From an uncultured Sulfitobacter sp. (GTDB taxonomy: Bacteria > Pseudomonadota > Alphaproteobacteria > Rhodobacterales > Rhodobacteraceae), in the NCBI RefSeq assembly GCF_947500075.1, contig NZ_CANMQS010000001.1, forward strand, positions 558,001 to 622,000: a DNA stretch of 64,000 nucleotides. Direction: 5' to 3'. A program made the position numbers and the translations under genes. Position 1 is the stretch's first letter. Each line of letters begins with the position of its first letter. Positions 7,643 to 16,471 of the stretch are shown here, in pieces. Below the pieces are notes generated by a model. That model saw nothing but the letters and a program-made list of their open reading frames with translations. It had not been told where the DNA came from and ran no database searches.

Positions 7643-8788
7643 ATGAGCCTGACTGCGAATTGGTCCTATCCCACCGCCATCCGTTTTGGCGCGGGCCGTA
7701 TATCTGAAATTGCCGACGCCTGTGCTGTGGCGGGCATCAAGAAACCTCTGCTGATCACCGACCGCGGCCTGGCAGAGATGGAGATCACCACCCGCACACT
7801 GGACCTGTTGGAGAAAGCCGGATTGGGCCGGGCAATCTTTGCCGATGTGGACCCAAACCCGAATGAAAAGAACGCCGAAGCGGGCGTGAAAGCCTTCAAG
7901 GAAGGCGGGCATGACGGTGTTGTCGCCTTTGGTGGCGGGTCGGGACTTGATCTGGGCAAGCTGGTGGCCTTCTGGGCCGGGCAAACGCGGCCGATCTGGG
8001 ATTTCGAGGATGTGGGCGATTGGTGGACCCGCGCAGACGCAGACGCCATCGCGCCCATCGTCGCCGTGCCGACCACGGCCGGCACCGGCTCTGAAGTGGG
8101 GCGCGCGTCGGTCATCACCAATTCGGTCACGGAAGAGAAAAAGATCATCTTCCACCCCAAGTTCCTGCCTGCCGTCGTGATTTGCGACCCTGAACTGACT
8201 GTGGGCATGCCGCCCTTCATCACCGCAGGCACCGGATTGGACGCATTTGCCCATTGTGTGGAGGCGTTCTCCTCCCCCCATTACCACCCGATGAGCCAGG
8301 GCATGGCGCTTGAGGGCATGCGCTTGGTCAAGGACTACCTGCCCCGCGCCTATGCCGATGGCTCCGACATTGAGGCACGCGCGCAGATGATGTCAGCAGC
8401 AGCCATGGGGGCCACGGCCTTTCAGAAGGGTCTGGGCGCCATCCATGCCCTGTCGCATCCCATTGGCGCGATCTATCACACCCACCACGGCACAACGAAT
8501 GCGGTCTGCATGCCTGCGGTGCTTCAATTCAACAGCTCTGCCATTGCCGCGCGTATGGACATGGCCGCACGGTACCTGGATATCGACGGTGGATTTGACG
8601 GGTTCTGCGGCTTTGTCGATGGGCTGAACGCCGATCTTGGCATTCCGAAGAAGCTGCGCGGACTGGGCATTGAGAACCCGGACATCGACCGCATTGTCAA
8701 AGGCGCGTTGAGCGATCCCAGCACCGGCGGGAACCCCATTGAAATGACGGCAGAAAACACCCGCACCTTGCTGGAACAGATCATCTGA
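7643..8788 (+). CDS. Iron-containing (group III) alcohol dehydrogenase
   Basis: A 381-residue Fe-ADH. The nucleotide-binding motif AFGGGSGLDLGK lies near 95-106 and PTTAGTGSEVGRASV near 143. Metal ligands align as Asp200 and His204 (GLDAFAHCVEA), His268 (GAIHALSHP) and His282 (YHTHHG). This family oxidises primary alcohols or 1,2-diols with NAD. It is last in the operon, 4 bases after the aldehyde dehydrogenase. With the ligase and ALDH it suggests the order amine alcohol, glutamylated alcohol, aldehyde, acid (inference). Confidence 0.93.
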   Translation: MSLTANWSYPTAIRFGAGRISEIADACAVAGIKKPLLITDRGLAEMEITTRTLDLLEKAGLGRAIFADVDPNPNEKNAEAGVKAFKEGGHDGVVAFGGGSGLDLGKLVAFWAGQTRPIWDFEDVGDWWTRADADAIAPIVAVPTTAGTGSEVGRASVITNSVTEEKKIIFHPKFLPAVVICDPELTVGMPPFITAGTGLDAFAHCVEAFSSPHYHPMSQGMALEGMRLVKDYLPRAYADGSDIEARAQMMSAAAMGATAFQKGLGAIHALSHPIGAIYHTHHGTTNAVCMPAVLQFNSSAIAARMDMAARYLDIDGGFDGFCGFVDGLNADLGIPKKLRGLGIENPDIDRIVKGALSDPSTGGNPIEMTAENTRTLLEQII

Positions 8789-8804
8789 TCCGAGGGCCTG
8801 CCTG

Positions 8805-11800
8805 TTACGCCTCATCCTCGTCGCGTGGTTTCAGAACGTATGCTACCTGCGCGGCGAGGGTTGAGACATTCGGCGGTTCCAATATCCCAAGGTGGTCACC
8901 GGGCACGTCAGTGATATCAAACCCCGCCGCAGCCACGGGTTTCCAACCCAACCCGGTCTGACGCGCCTTGGGGCTGTCGAATTTGTCATCAGCCGCGCGG
9001 AAAATCGTCAGGCGTCTGGGATAGGGCTGCGGCTCGTAAGCTTCGATGGCAAGCGCGTTGGCAGCGACAAAATCAGCGACATTGTCGATTGCAGCTGCCT
9101 CATCCCGATCTGCCTCAGACGTAAGACGCGCCTGCGCTTCGGCATAGGTTTTCGCCTCAGCCCGCTTTTCTTTCACTTGGGCCACATAGGACATCCCTTG
9201 CTTGCTGAACGCACGCATGTGCACGCCCAATCGTCCTGCCCGACCCAACCGCGCTCTGCCGCCGGGGCCTTCGGCGTCCAGCAGGATCAATGCCCGCACG
9301 TCACGCCCACATGCCAGAAGCTGGTGGGCCAGTTCAAAGGTCACATAGCTGCCGGCGGATACCGCGATCAGCGACAGCGGACCTGTCGGGTAGTGGCGTT
9401 CGATTTGCTGAAGGTAAAATCGGGCAATATCTGCCACTTCAGTTGGCGTGTCTGCGCTGAGCAACCCAACGGTCAGGCCGAAAACCGGCTGGTTCGGCCC
9501 AAGTTCCGCCGCCAGGGGGCGAAAGAACGACCCGTTGTCCCCCAACACATGCACACCATAGAGCGGCGGCAGCGCGCCGTCTGGTTGGATCGGGATCACG
9601 ACCAACGGATCGGCTTCCTGTTCCTGCAAGGCCCGCACCACTCCACGCGGCGTGGGATCGGTATAGAGCGCGGTCGGTTTCAGGCGCACGCCGAATTTTC
9701 GCTCAACCTGCGGCAGGAGGCGCAACAGCGACAGGGAATCCCCGCCCACATCAAAGAAGGAAGTCTGAGGCCCCACGCCTGATGTCTGCAACAGGTCTTC
9801 AAACAAAGCTGCCACATCTTTGGTCAGCGGGGAGGCGTCTTCGATGTCGCTCGGCTCAACCGTATCGGCGGCAGTCGGTGGCGGCAGTTGGTCCGTCGCC
9901 ACTTTTCCGCCGGGGGTCTGCGGCCATGCGGTGATCGGTACAAGTTCCGGCATCATATGCGGCGGCAGCGCGTCCTTGATCATGTCACGGACAAGATGCG
10001 GCGGCGGGGCGTCTTCCTGCGACGCCGCAGAATACCACGCAACAAGCCGAGGCTGTCCTTTGTCCGGGGTGTGGAGCGCACAATGGGCGCGACCGATTTC
10101 ATCGCGCGCTTCCAGCACACCTTCGATCTGACCCGGTTCGATCCGAAACCCGCGCAGTTTGATCTGCCGGTCAACCCGCCCGATGAAGTGCAGCAATCCC
10201 CGTTTCCACACGGCCCGATCACCACTGGCATAAAGGCGGTCAATATCGGGATCAAAACGCGCCTTGGCGAAAGAGGTTGCCGTGCGGTCCGGCAGGCCAA
10301 CGTAACCTTCGGCCAATGCTGGACCAGAAAAACTCAACTCCCCTTCAGCGCCTTCGGGCGCAAGTGCGCCATCCGCCGCGATGATCCACCCCCGCGCATG
10401 GGACAGTGGCAATCCAATCGGCACGCTGTCGCCTGTCAGATCCGCATCTGTCACCGCATGGGCGGTTGAGGTGATCGTCGTTTCGGTCGGGCCATAGCCG
10501 TTCAGCCACCGGACGTCCGGCACCCGGTCGCGCCAGCGCCGCAGGACGGAGAGCGGCACACGTTCCCCCCCGACGATCAAGACGCGCACCTGATCCGGAA
10601 ACGCGGCCTCCGTGGTTTCCAGCGCATCCGTCAACGCCACCCAGAAGCCGGTGGGCAGGTTCAGCGCCGTGATGCCAAGGTGCTGTACCTGTTCGAGAAA
10701 AATGTCGGTTGATTGCGACATCTCCACTGTACGTAGAACCAACGTCGCCCCGGCAAGGAGCGTGCCCATCACCTCTTCAATTGCGACATCAAAGCTGAGC
10801 GCTGCAAATTGCAGCATCCGGTCCGCCGCGGTGAGGCCCAGCAATGGGATGATCGCGCGGCTGTGCGCGCTGAGAGCTGCATGGGAGACCATCACCCCCT
10901 TGGGCCGCCCGGTGGAGCCGGAGGTGAAAATGACATAGGCGAGACGGTCCCACGCCATTCCATCCCGCGAAGGTGGTGTCTCGGCCAGAGGGTCGGCAAA
11001 GGGCGCGCTCACGTCACGTGTTGCGCCCACCAGATCGGGGGCCGCGCTGTCCGTCAGGATCAGCCTTGCCCCACTGTCCTGCGCGATGATATTCAACGTA
11101 TCCGCCGGATAGCTGGGGTCCATCGGCACAAAGGCGGCACCGACCTTCCATATGGCCAGCTGCGCGATGACAAACGCAGGGCTGCGGGCCGCGCAAATGC
11201 CAACGGTATCTCCGGGCGCAATTCCGGCTGCGATCAGGTCATGCGCCCGAAGATTGGCAAGCCTATCAAGTGCGGCGAATGTCAGGGGGGCCTCCCCCGG
11301 CTGCTCCAGCGCCGGATGATCCGGCTGGCGCGCAACGATTTCTTCAAACAGGGTGGCGCAGCATCGCTTGTCCGCTGCTTGCTGCAAAGACCCACCGGAC
11401 AATGCACGCAGCCGCGTCTCCTCGCCCGCGCTCAGCATGGAGATTGATCCCAGGGGTCGGGTGGCGGTGGCCCCGTCGAGGTTGCGCAGGAAGTGCAGCA
11501 GATGATCGGCAAGGGCGGCCCCTTTGGGCGCCTGATCCGGGTCGTATTCGACCGTCAGATGCGTCTCATCCGAACAGAATGCAGCCAGCGTAATCGGCGC
11601 ATCCCCTTCTTCAAGCAAGGAAACGTGCCGGGTATCCCACGCCCCGCCACGCGCCTGCATCTGGTCTTGCAGGCTTGTCCGGTCGAACATCACCAGCGTA
11701 TCAAAGATCTGCCGTCCTAGCGGGATGTCCAGATGCTGTCGAATGGTGGTCAGCGGCGTTTGCTCATAGGGACGCAACGCAATCTGGTTGGCACGCATCC

Positions 11801-12734
11801 GTTTGAGCGCCGTGCCAAGCGTCAGGTCCCCCGTCAGATGCAGCCGCATGGGCACCGTCACGATGAAACACCCCGGCGCATCAGCGGAGCCGGAGACCAG
11901 ATTGCGACCGTTCAGCGTATTGCCAAAGACCGTGTCATCACGTCCCGCAAGACGTGCGGTTACAACGCCCCACGCCAGCATGATCACCGTGCTGATGGCC
12001 ACCCCTGTGCGTTGCGCGATCCGGCCAATTGCCGCGGTCTCCTGTTGCGTCAGGTGCCGTTCTTCAAAGCGTTTGCGCCCCGGTTCCACCCCGTCGCGCA
12101 CCAGACCCTCACCGCCTTCCCAGCCTTCCAGCGCCTGCGCGAAATGCCGGGTTCCTTCCTCATGCCCAACCTGCGCGAGCAATGTGCAATGTTCCTGAAA
12201 GCGCGGGGTTGCGATGACCTCCTCCGCTGACACGGGCTTGCCTGCAAGGATCGCCTCATAGCGGTCAAATGCCTCGGCCAACAGCGGGGCGAAACTACGT
12301 CCATCCAGCAGCGTATGCGGAAAGGTCCAGACCAGTTTGCTGTGATCTGCTGCGATCCTGAACACCGTCACGCGGAACCCCGGCGCGGTGGTCGCATCGA
12401 TACCTGCATCGCGGTCCTGCGCGATGAAATCATCAAAGGCCTGAGCCGCAGCAACTGGATCCAGATCGGACAGATCACGCACCGCGATGAGAACCTTTGC
12501 CGATGGCACGACACGCTGGACCGGTGTTTGACCCGCTTCCGCAATGATCTGTATGCGCAGGACCGGATGGGCTTGCATCAATCCTTGCCAGGCATCAGCC
12601 ATCGCATCGGCGTCAATCTGCTCCCCCGGCATATCGACCACAACCTGTTCGACATAGAGCCACGGCCGTGCGGCAAGCGTCGAGCCTGCGAACATGCCCT
12701 GCTGAATAGGGGTCAGTGGAAAAGTCTGTGTCAT
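8805..12734 (-). CDS. Single-module non-ribosomal peptide synthetase (C-A-T-TE)
   Basis: A 1309-residue protein from ATG 12734; a TTG at 12749 would add five residues. Domains in order: condensation (about 1-430), where the motif reads PHTLLDG near 139-145, so the second, catalytic His is kept and the first is Pro. Adenylation (about 455-960) has FTSGSTGRPKG, NGYGPTETT, YASGDRAVWK and the A10 lysine in TPGGKVATDQL. Thiolation has FFDVGGDSLSLLR (phosphopantetheine Ser near 1000). A thioesterase ends the protein, with Ser in IAVSAGSY near 1126, Asp in LLDAEGPGG and His in PGDHLGIL. My by-eye specificity code is D-V-E-N-V-G-I-T, which I do not recognise. No PPTase, MbtH, export or tailoring gene is adjacent. 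It converges on the alcohol dehydrogenase and is divergent from the Mo-hydroxylase operon. A starting C domain implies a donor supplied in trans or a free acyl/amine acceptor (inference). Confidence 0.9.
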   Translation of the reverse strand: MTQTFPLTPIQQGMFAGSTLAARPWLYVEQVVVDMPGEQIDADAMADAWQGLMQAHPVLRIQIIAEAGQTPVQRVVPSAKVLIAVRDLSDLDPVAAAQAFDDFIAQDRDAGIDATTAPGFRVTVFRIAADHSKLVWTFPHTLLDGRSFAPLLAEAFDRYEAILAGKPVSAEEVIATPRFQEHCTLLAQVGHEEGTRHFAQALEGWEGGEGLVRDGVEPGRKRFEERHLTQQETAAIGRIAQRTGVAISTVIMLAWGVVTARLAGRDDTVFGNTLNGRNLVSGSADAPGCFIVTVPMRLHLTGDLTLGTALKRMRANQIALRPYEQTPLTTIRQHLDIPLGRQIFDTLVMFDRTSLQDQMQARGGAWDTRHVSLLEEGDAPITLAAFCSDETHLTVEYDPDQAPKGAALADHLLHFLRNLDGATATRPLGSISMLSAGEETRLRALSGGSLQQAADKRCCATLFEEIVARQPDHPALEQPGEAPLTFAALDRLANLRAHDLIAAGIAPGDTVGICAARSPAFVIAQLAIWKVGAAFVPMDPSYPADTLNIIAQDSGARLILTDSAAPDLVGATRDVSAPFADPLAETPPSRDGMAWDRLAYVIFTSGSTGRPKGVMVSHAALSAHSRAIIPLLGLTAADRMLQFAALSFDVAIEEVMGTLLAGATLVLRTVEMSQSTDIFLEQVQHLGITALNLPTGFWVALTDALETTEAAFPDQVRVLIVGGERVPLSVLRRWRDRVPDVRWLNGYGPTETTITSTAHAVTDADLTGDSVPIGLPLSHARGWIIAADGALAPEGAEGELSFSGPALAEGYVGLPDRTATSFAKARFDPDIDRLYASGDRAVWKRGLLHFIGRVDRQIKLRGFRIEPGQIEGVLEARDEIGRAHCALHTPDKGQPRLVAWYSAASQEDAPPPHLVRDMIKDALPPHMMPELVPITAWPQTPGGKVATDQLPPPTAADTVEPSDIEDASPLTKDVAALFEDLLQTSGVGPQTSFFDVGGDSLSLLRLLPQVERKFGVRLKPTALYTDPTPRGVVRALQEQEADPLVVIPIQPDGALPPLYGVHVLGDNGSFFRPLAAELGPNQPVFGLTVGLLSADTPTEVADIARFYLQQIERHYPTGPLSLIAVSAGSYVTFELAHQLLACGRDVRALILLDAEGPGGRARLGRAGRLGVHMRAFSKQGMSYVAQVKEKRAEAKTYAEAQARLTSEADRDEAAAIDNVADFVAANALAIEAYEPQPYPRRLTIFRAADDKFDSPKARQTGLGWKPVAAAGFDITDVPGDHLGILEPPNVSTLAAQVAYVLKPRDEDEA

Positions 12735-12846
12735 AAAAACAGGCGCCAATTCAGGCAGAATGGGGTGTCTTTCCTTTACGTCAACAATACCTCAGGTTCT
12801 AAAGTTCCGCCGCAAGAGTGTCTACCGCCACCCCAATCAAAAAGGT

Positions 12847-12876
12847 TTGACAACAGCGCGCACTGCTTCCTATCAT
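12847..12876 (+). promoter_or_regulatory. Sigma-70-like promoter for the Mo-hydroxylase operon
   Basis: TTGACA (12847-12852) is separated by 18 bases from TATCAT (12871-12876), a near-consensus pair. The expected transcript start is near 12884, which leaves a leader of about 20 bases with GAGG (12895-12898) ahead of the TTG start at 12907. On the opposite strand, TTGACG (12784-12779) with a weak ATTCTG could serve the NRPS gene. Confidence 0.6.
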
Positions 12877-12906
12877 TCGCACACAAACAATCATGAGGTT
12901 CTGCCC

Positions 12907-13740
12907 TTGTCCTATCACGCTCCCGCCACGCTGGATGAAGCGCTGCGCCTTGCAGCGCAGGGGGGCGGCAAGGTGATTGCCGGAGGCACGGATGTATATC
13001 CCGCGATGGCGCAAGGCCAAACGCCTGATCGTTTTCTGGACATCACCCGGATCGGCGGCCTGCGGGGAATAAACCGGACTGAGGCAGGCTGGCGCATCGG
13101 TGCGGCAACCACATGGACGGACGTCATCCGCGCCAGCCTACCACCCGGGTTTGACGCCTTGAAACAGGCCGCGAGGGAGGTCGGCAGCGTCCAGATCCAG
13201 AACGCCGCGACCTTATGCGGCAACCTGTGCAACGCCTCCCCTGCCGCGGACGGCGTGCCGCCGCTGTTGATACTGGATGCCGAAGTCGAACTTGCCAGCG
13301 CAGAAAACGGCACGCGGACGGTGCCCTTGCGCGATTTCATCTCTGGCGTGCGCAAGACGGCACGCAGGGAAGATGAACTGGTCACCGCCGTGAGCATCCC
13401 GACACCGCCTCAAGACATGGGATCTGCCTTTGAGAAGCTTGGCAGCCGCCGGTATCTGGTCATTTCCATCACCATGACGGCGGCCTCGGTCAGCTGCGAC
13501 GCGGCGGGAAAAATCACACAGGCGCGCGTAGCCGTTGGCGCCTGTTCTGCGGTAGCACAACGTTTGCCCGCGCTGGAGGCTGCTTTGATCGGCCAGGACG
13601 CACGCAGGGCGGAAGTGGACCCGGCGCATCTTTCTGCTCTTTCGCCGATTTCGGATGTACGCGGCACGGCGGCCTTCCGTCAGGAGGTTGTCGCAACCCA
13701 ATGTGCGCGGGCCATCGCGCGGGCGGCTGGCCATGAATAA
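12907..13740 (+). CDS. Xanthine dehydrogenase-family FAD-binding subunit
   Basis: A 277-residue medium subunit of a molybdenum hydroxylase. I place the start at TTG 12907 (SYHAPATLDEALRLA follows), with GAGG 9 bases upstream. The frame is open further upstream, but that part overlaps the promoter and does not look like the family. FAD-site motifs are VIAGGTDVYPAMAQG near residue 22 and ATLCGNLCNASPAADG near 100. It passes electrons from the Fe-S clusters to an acceptor. Its stop overlaps the ATG of the large subunit (13733) by 8 bases. Confidence 0.9.
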   Translation: MSYHAPATLDEALRLAAQGGGKVIAGGTDVYPAMAQGQTPDRFLDITRIGGLRGINRTEAGWRIGAATTWTDVIRASLPPGFDALKQAAREVGSVQIQNAATLCGNLCNASPAADGVPPLLILDAEVELASAENGTRTVPLRDFISGVRKTARREDELVTAVSIPTPPQDMGSAFEKLGSRRYLVISITMTAASVSCDAAGKITQARVAVGACSAVAQRLPALEAALIGQDARRAEVDPAHLSALSPISDVRGTAAFRQEVVATQCARAIARAAGHE

Positions 13741-16471
13741 CCCGCACGGTATTCCCATGGTGCAGTTCACGCTTGACGGCGTCGCAGTATCGGCACCTGC
13801 CCAGCCCGGACAACGGTTGTCGCACGTCCTGCGAGAGGCCCTGGGCGCACGGGATTTAAAGATCGGCTGCAACGCGGGTGATTGTGGGGCCTGCACGGTC
13901 TTGATGAACGGCGCCCCGGTCTGTGCCTGCCTGACCCCGGTCCATCAGGCAGAAGGGCATCACATTGAAACCGCGGCTGGCCTGCACAGGTCTGACCCGG
14001 TTGCGCAGGCATTGGGCACCCGCTTTGCCGAACAGGGGGCAGCCCAATGCGGCATCTGCACACCGGGCATGATGGTTTCCGCCGTGGCGTTGCTGCGGAA
14101 AAACGCCACACCAGCGGAAGTGGAGGTGCAGGATGCCTTGGGCGGTGTGCTGTGCCGGTGCACGGGATATCGCAAGATCATTGACGCGGTGCGCGGTGCG
14201 GCCCCAACAACCCAGAACGCGCGCGGCAATGTCGGTGACCCGATCAAGCGCATTGATGGGGCGGACAAGATCACCGGTCACGAACGTTTTGGCGATGACA
14301 TCGCTCCCCCCGGCACGCTTGAGATTTTCATCATCCGCGCGCCCTTTGCGCGGGCCGGATTCACTCTTGGCGATCTGGAGGGGTTTATTGCCAGCCGGAA
14401 CGGCATTGAGGCTGTTCTGACCGCTGCTGACATCCCCGGACACAATGCCTTTGGCGTTATTCCTCAGTTCGTCGACCAGCCCGTTTTTGCCGAGGCCGAG
14501 GTGCGGTTCCGTGGGGAGGCCATTGCAGCTGTCATCGGCACCCCCGAAGCAATCAACGCCCTGGACCCAGCCGCATTCCCTGTCACCTGGGAAGAGCGCC
14601 CGCCCGCCTGCGACATTCACAGCGCTCAATCAGAGGGAGCCGTGCAACTGCATCAGGGTCGTGGGGGCAATGTCATGTGCGGCGGTTTTGTCCAATCGGG
14701 CGATGCGCAAGCGGCCCTCGCCCGCGCCGATGTCACCGTCGAAGGCCACTTTGAGAGCGGCTTTGTCGAACACGCCTATATCGAACCGGAAGCAGGCTTT
14801 GCCGAAATCGTGGAGGGCCGGGTGGAAGTGCATGCCTGCACACAGGCCCCCGTGATGGACCTCGAAGCGCTGGAGATCATCCTTGGCATGGACCGCAGCA
14901 AAATCCGCATTGTGCCCAGCGCGGTGGGAGGCGGTTTTGGCTCCAAGCTGGACATCTCCGTTCAGCCCTACTTGGCGCTTGCCGCGTTAAAGACCGGCAA
15001 ACCCGTGCGGCTGACCTATACCCGGACCGAGTCGATGCAGAGCACGACAAAAAGGCATCCATCCGACATACGCCTGCGTATTGGCGCGCAGCGCGACGGG
15101 ACGCTGTTTGGGTTTGATTTCTATGGCGCCTTTGATACCGGCGCCTATGCCAGCTGGGGACCAACAGTGGCCAACCGTGTGCCTGTCCATGCTTCCGGGC
15201 CTTACAGGATTGGCGATTATCGTGCGGAATCCGCAGGTATCCACACCAACAATCCACCCGCCGGAGCCTTTCGGGGCTTTGGCGTGCCGCAATCCGCGAT
15301 TGCGCAGGAATGCCTGTTCGACGCTCTGGCGGAAAAGCTTGGAATGGACCCGCTGGCGTTCCGCATCCACAACGCCCTGACCAACAACATGCCCACGGTT
15401 TGCGGGCAGGTCTTCAGCCAAGGCGTGGGCATCAAAGCCTGTCTGGAAGCCCTGAAACCCGCCTGGGCAGCCGAGCGGGCCGCCGCGACAGACCACAACA
15501 CCTCCGGCAAGAACACGCGGTACGGCGTTGGCGTTGCAGCCGGGTGGTACGGCTGCGGCAACACCTCGCTGCCCAACCCATCGACCATCAAATCAGGCGT
15601 GAGGGCGGATGGAACGGTCGTGTTGCATCAGGGGGCGATGGACATTGGCCAAGGGGCGAACACGGTGATTGCCCAGATCTTTGCAACCGCCTTGGGCATA
15701 CCGGTGGGCCAGATCAAGATCGTCGGGCCGGATACCGATGTGACGCCGGACGCGGGCAAGACGTCCGCCTCCCGTCAGACCTATGTCTCTGGCAATGCGG
15801 CCCGGCTCTCGGGCGAGGCGCTGAGGCGGGCGATTGTGCAGCGGATGAATGTCTCCGCCGAAGCAGCGCTTGAGATTGCCGATGGCGCGATCACAGCGAC
15901 GGACGCGGGCACTGTTCATACCTTCGATCTTGGCACGGTTGAGACCGACAGCGAAGGTTTCGCCTTCCGCGCTGAGGAAACCTATGACCCTCCCACAAAA
16001 CCGCTGGATGCAAACGGTCAGGGCGAACCCTATGCGCAGTTCGGCTATGCCGCGCATCTGGTGGTGGTTGAAGTCGACCCCGAGATGGGCACCGTCAAGC
16101 CGCTGAAGTTTGTGGCCGCCCATGATGTGGGGCAGGCCATAAATCCGATGCTGGTCGAAGGACAGGTGCAGGGCGGCATTGCCCAGGGCCTCGGCATGGC
16201 GCTGATGGAGGAATATCTGCCGGGGCGCACTGAAAACCTGCACGACTACCTGATCCCCACGATTGGGGACATCCCGCCGATTGAGACCTTGATCATCGAA
16301 GAACCTGACGCCCATGGCCCCTACGGCGCCAAGGGGCTGGGGGAACATGTGCTGATCCCGACCGCCCCTGCGATCCTGAACGCCATCTATGCTGCGACCG
16401 GCGCACGCATCACCCGTGTTCCCGCGACACCCGACAGGGTGCGCGCGGCTATCAAGGGGCTGGAGCGATGA
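13733..16471 (+). CDS. Molybdenum hydroxylase with fused 2Fe-2S and molybdopterin domains (nicotinate dehydrogenase-like)
   Basis: 912 residues from ATG 13733. The first 160 residues are the small-subunit part: a plant-type 2Fe-2S site (CNAGDCGACTVLMNGAPVC) and the second site (CGICTPGM...CRCTGY). The rest is the Mo-binding part, with GGGFGSKLD, GAFRGFGVPQ, GAMDIGQGANTV and the catalytic Glu in YGAKGLGEHVLIPT near the C-terminus. These enzymes hydroxylate N-heterocycles next to the ring nitrogen using water. With the adjacent FAD subunit it forms a complete two-gene hydroxylase. The next gene resembles 6-hydroxynicotinate reductase, so nicotinate or a close relative is the best substrate guess. 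The small-large fusion is less usual than separate subunits. Confidence 0.9.
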   Translation: MNNPHGIPMVQFTLDGVAVSAPAQPGQRLSHVLREALGARDLKIGCNAGDCGACTVLMNGAPVCACLTPVHQAEGHHIETAAGLHRSDPVAQALGTRFAEQGAAQCGICTPGMMVSAVALLRKNATPAEVEVQDALGGVLCRCTGYRKIIDAVRGAAPTTQNARGNVGDPIKRIDGADKITGHERFGDDIAPPGTLEIFIIRAPFARAGFTLGDLEGFIASRNGIEAVLTAADIPGHNAFGVIPQFVDQPVFAEAEVRFRGEAIAAVIGTPEAINALDPAAFPVTWEERPPACDIHSAQSEGAVQLHQGRGGNVMCGGFVQSGDAQAALARADVTVEGHFESGFVEHAYIEPEAGFAEIVEGRVEVHACTQAPVMDLEALEIILGMDRSKIRIVPSAVGGGFGSKLDISVQPYLALAALKTGKPVRLTYTRTESMQSTTKRHPSDIRLRIGAQRDGTLFGFDFYGAFDTGAYASWGPTVANRVPVHASGPYRIGDYRAESAGIHTNNPPAGAFRGFGVPQSAIAQECLFDALAEKLGMDPLAFRIHNALTNNMPTVCGQVFSQGVGIKACLEALKPAWAAERAAATDHNTSGKNTRYGVGVAAGWYGCGNTSLPNPSTIKSGVRADGTVVLHQGAMDIGQGANTVIAQIFATALGIPVGQIKIVGPDTDVTPDAGKTSASRQTYVSGNAARLSGEALRRAIVQRMNVSAEAALEIADGAITATDAGTVHTFDLGTVETDSEGFAFRAEETYDPPTKPLDANGQGEPYAQFGYAAHLVVVEVDPEMGTVKPLKFVAAHDVGQAINPMLVEGQVQGGIAQGLGMALMEEYLPGRTENLHDYLIPTIGDIPPIETLIIEEPDAHGPYGAKGLGEHVLIPTAPAILNAIYAATGARITRVPATPDRVRAAIKGLER

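Noticed and set aside
12734..12749. TTG start for the NRPS five residues upstream of the ATG
   Set aside because: It has no convincing ribosome site. The ATG at 12734 begins directly at the family-like MTQTFPLTPIQQGMF segment, so it was preferred, although neither start has a strong Shine-Dalgarno.
12760..12906. Upstream extension of the FAD-subunit frame
   Set aside because: It overlaps the TTGACA-TATCAT promoter, and the translated residues do not resemble the family. The protein logically begins at TTG 12907.
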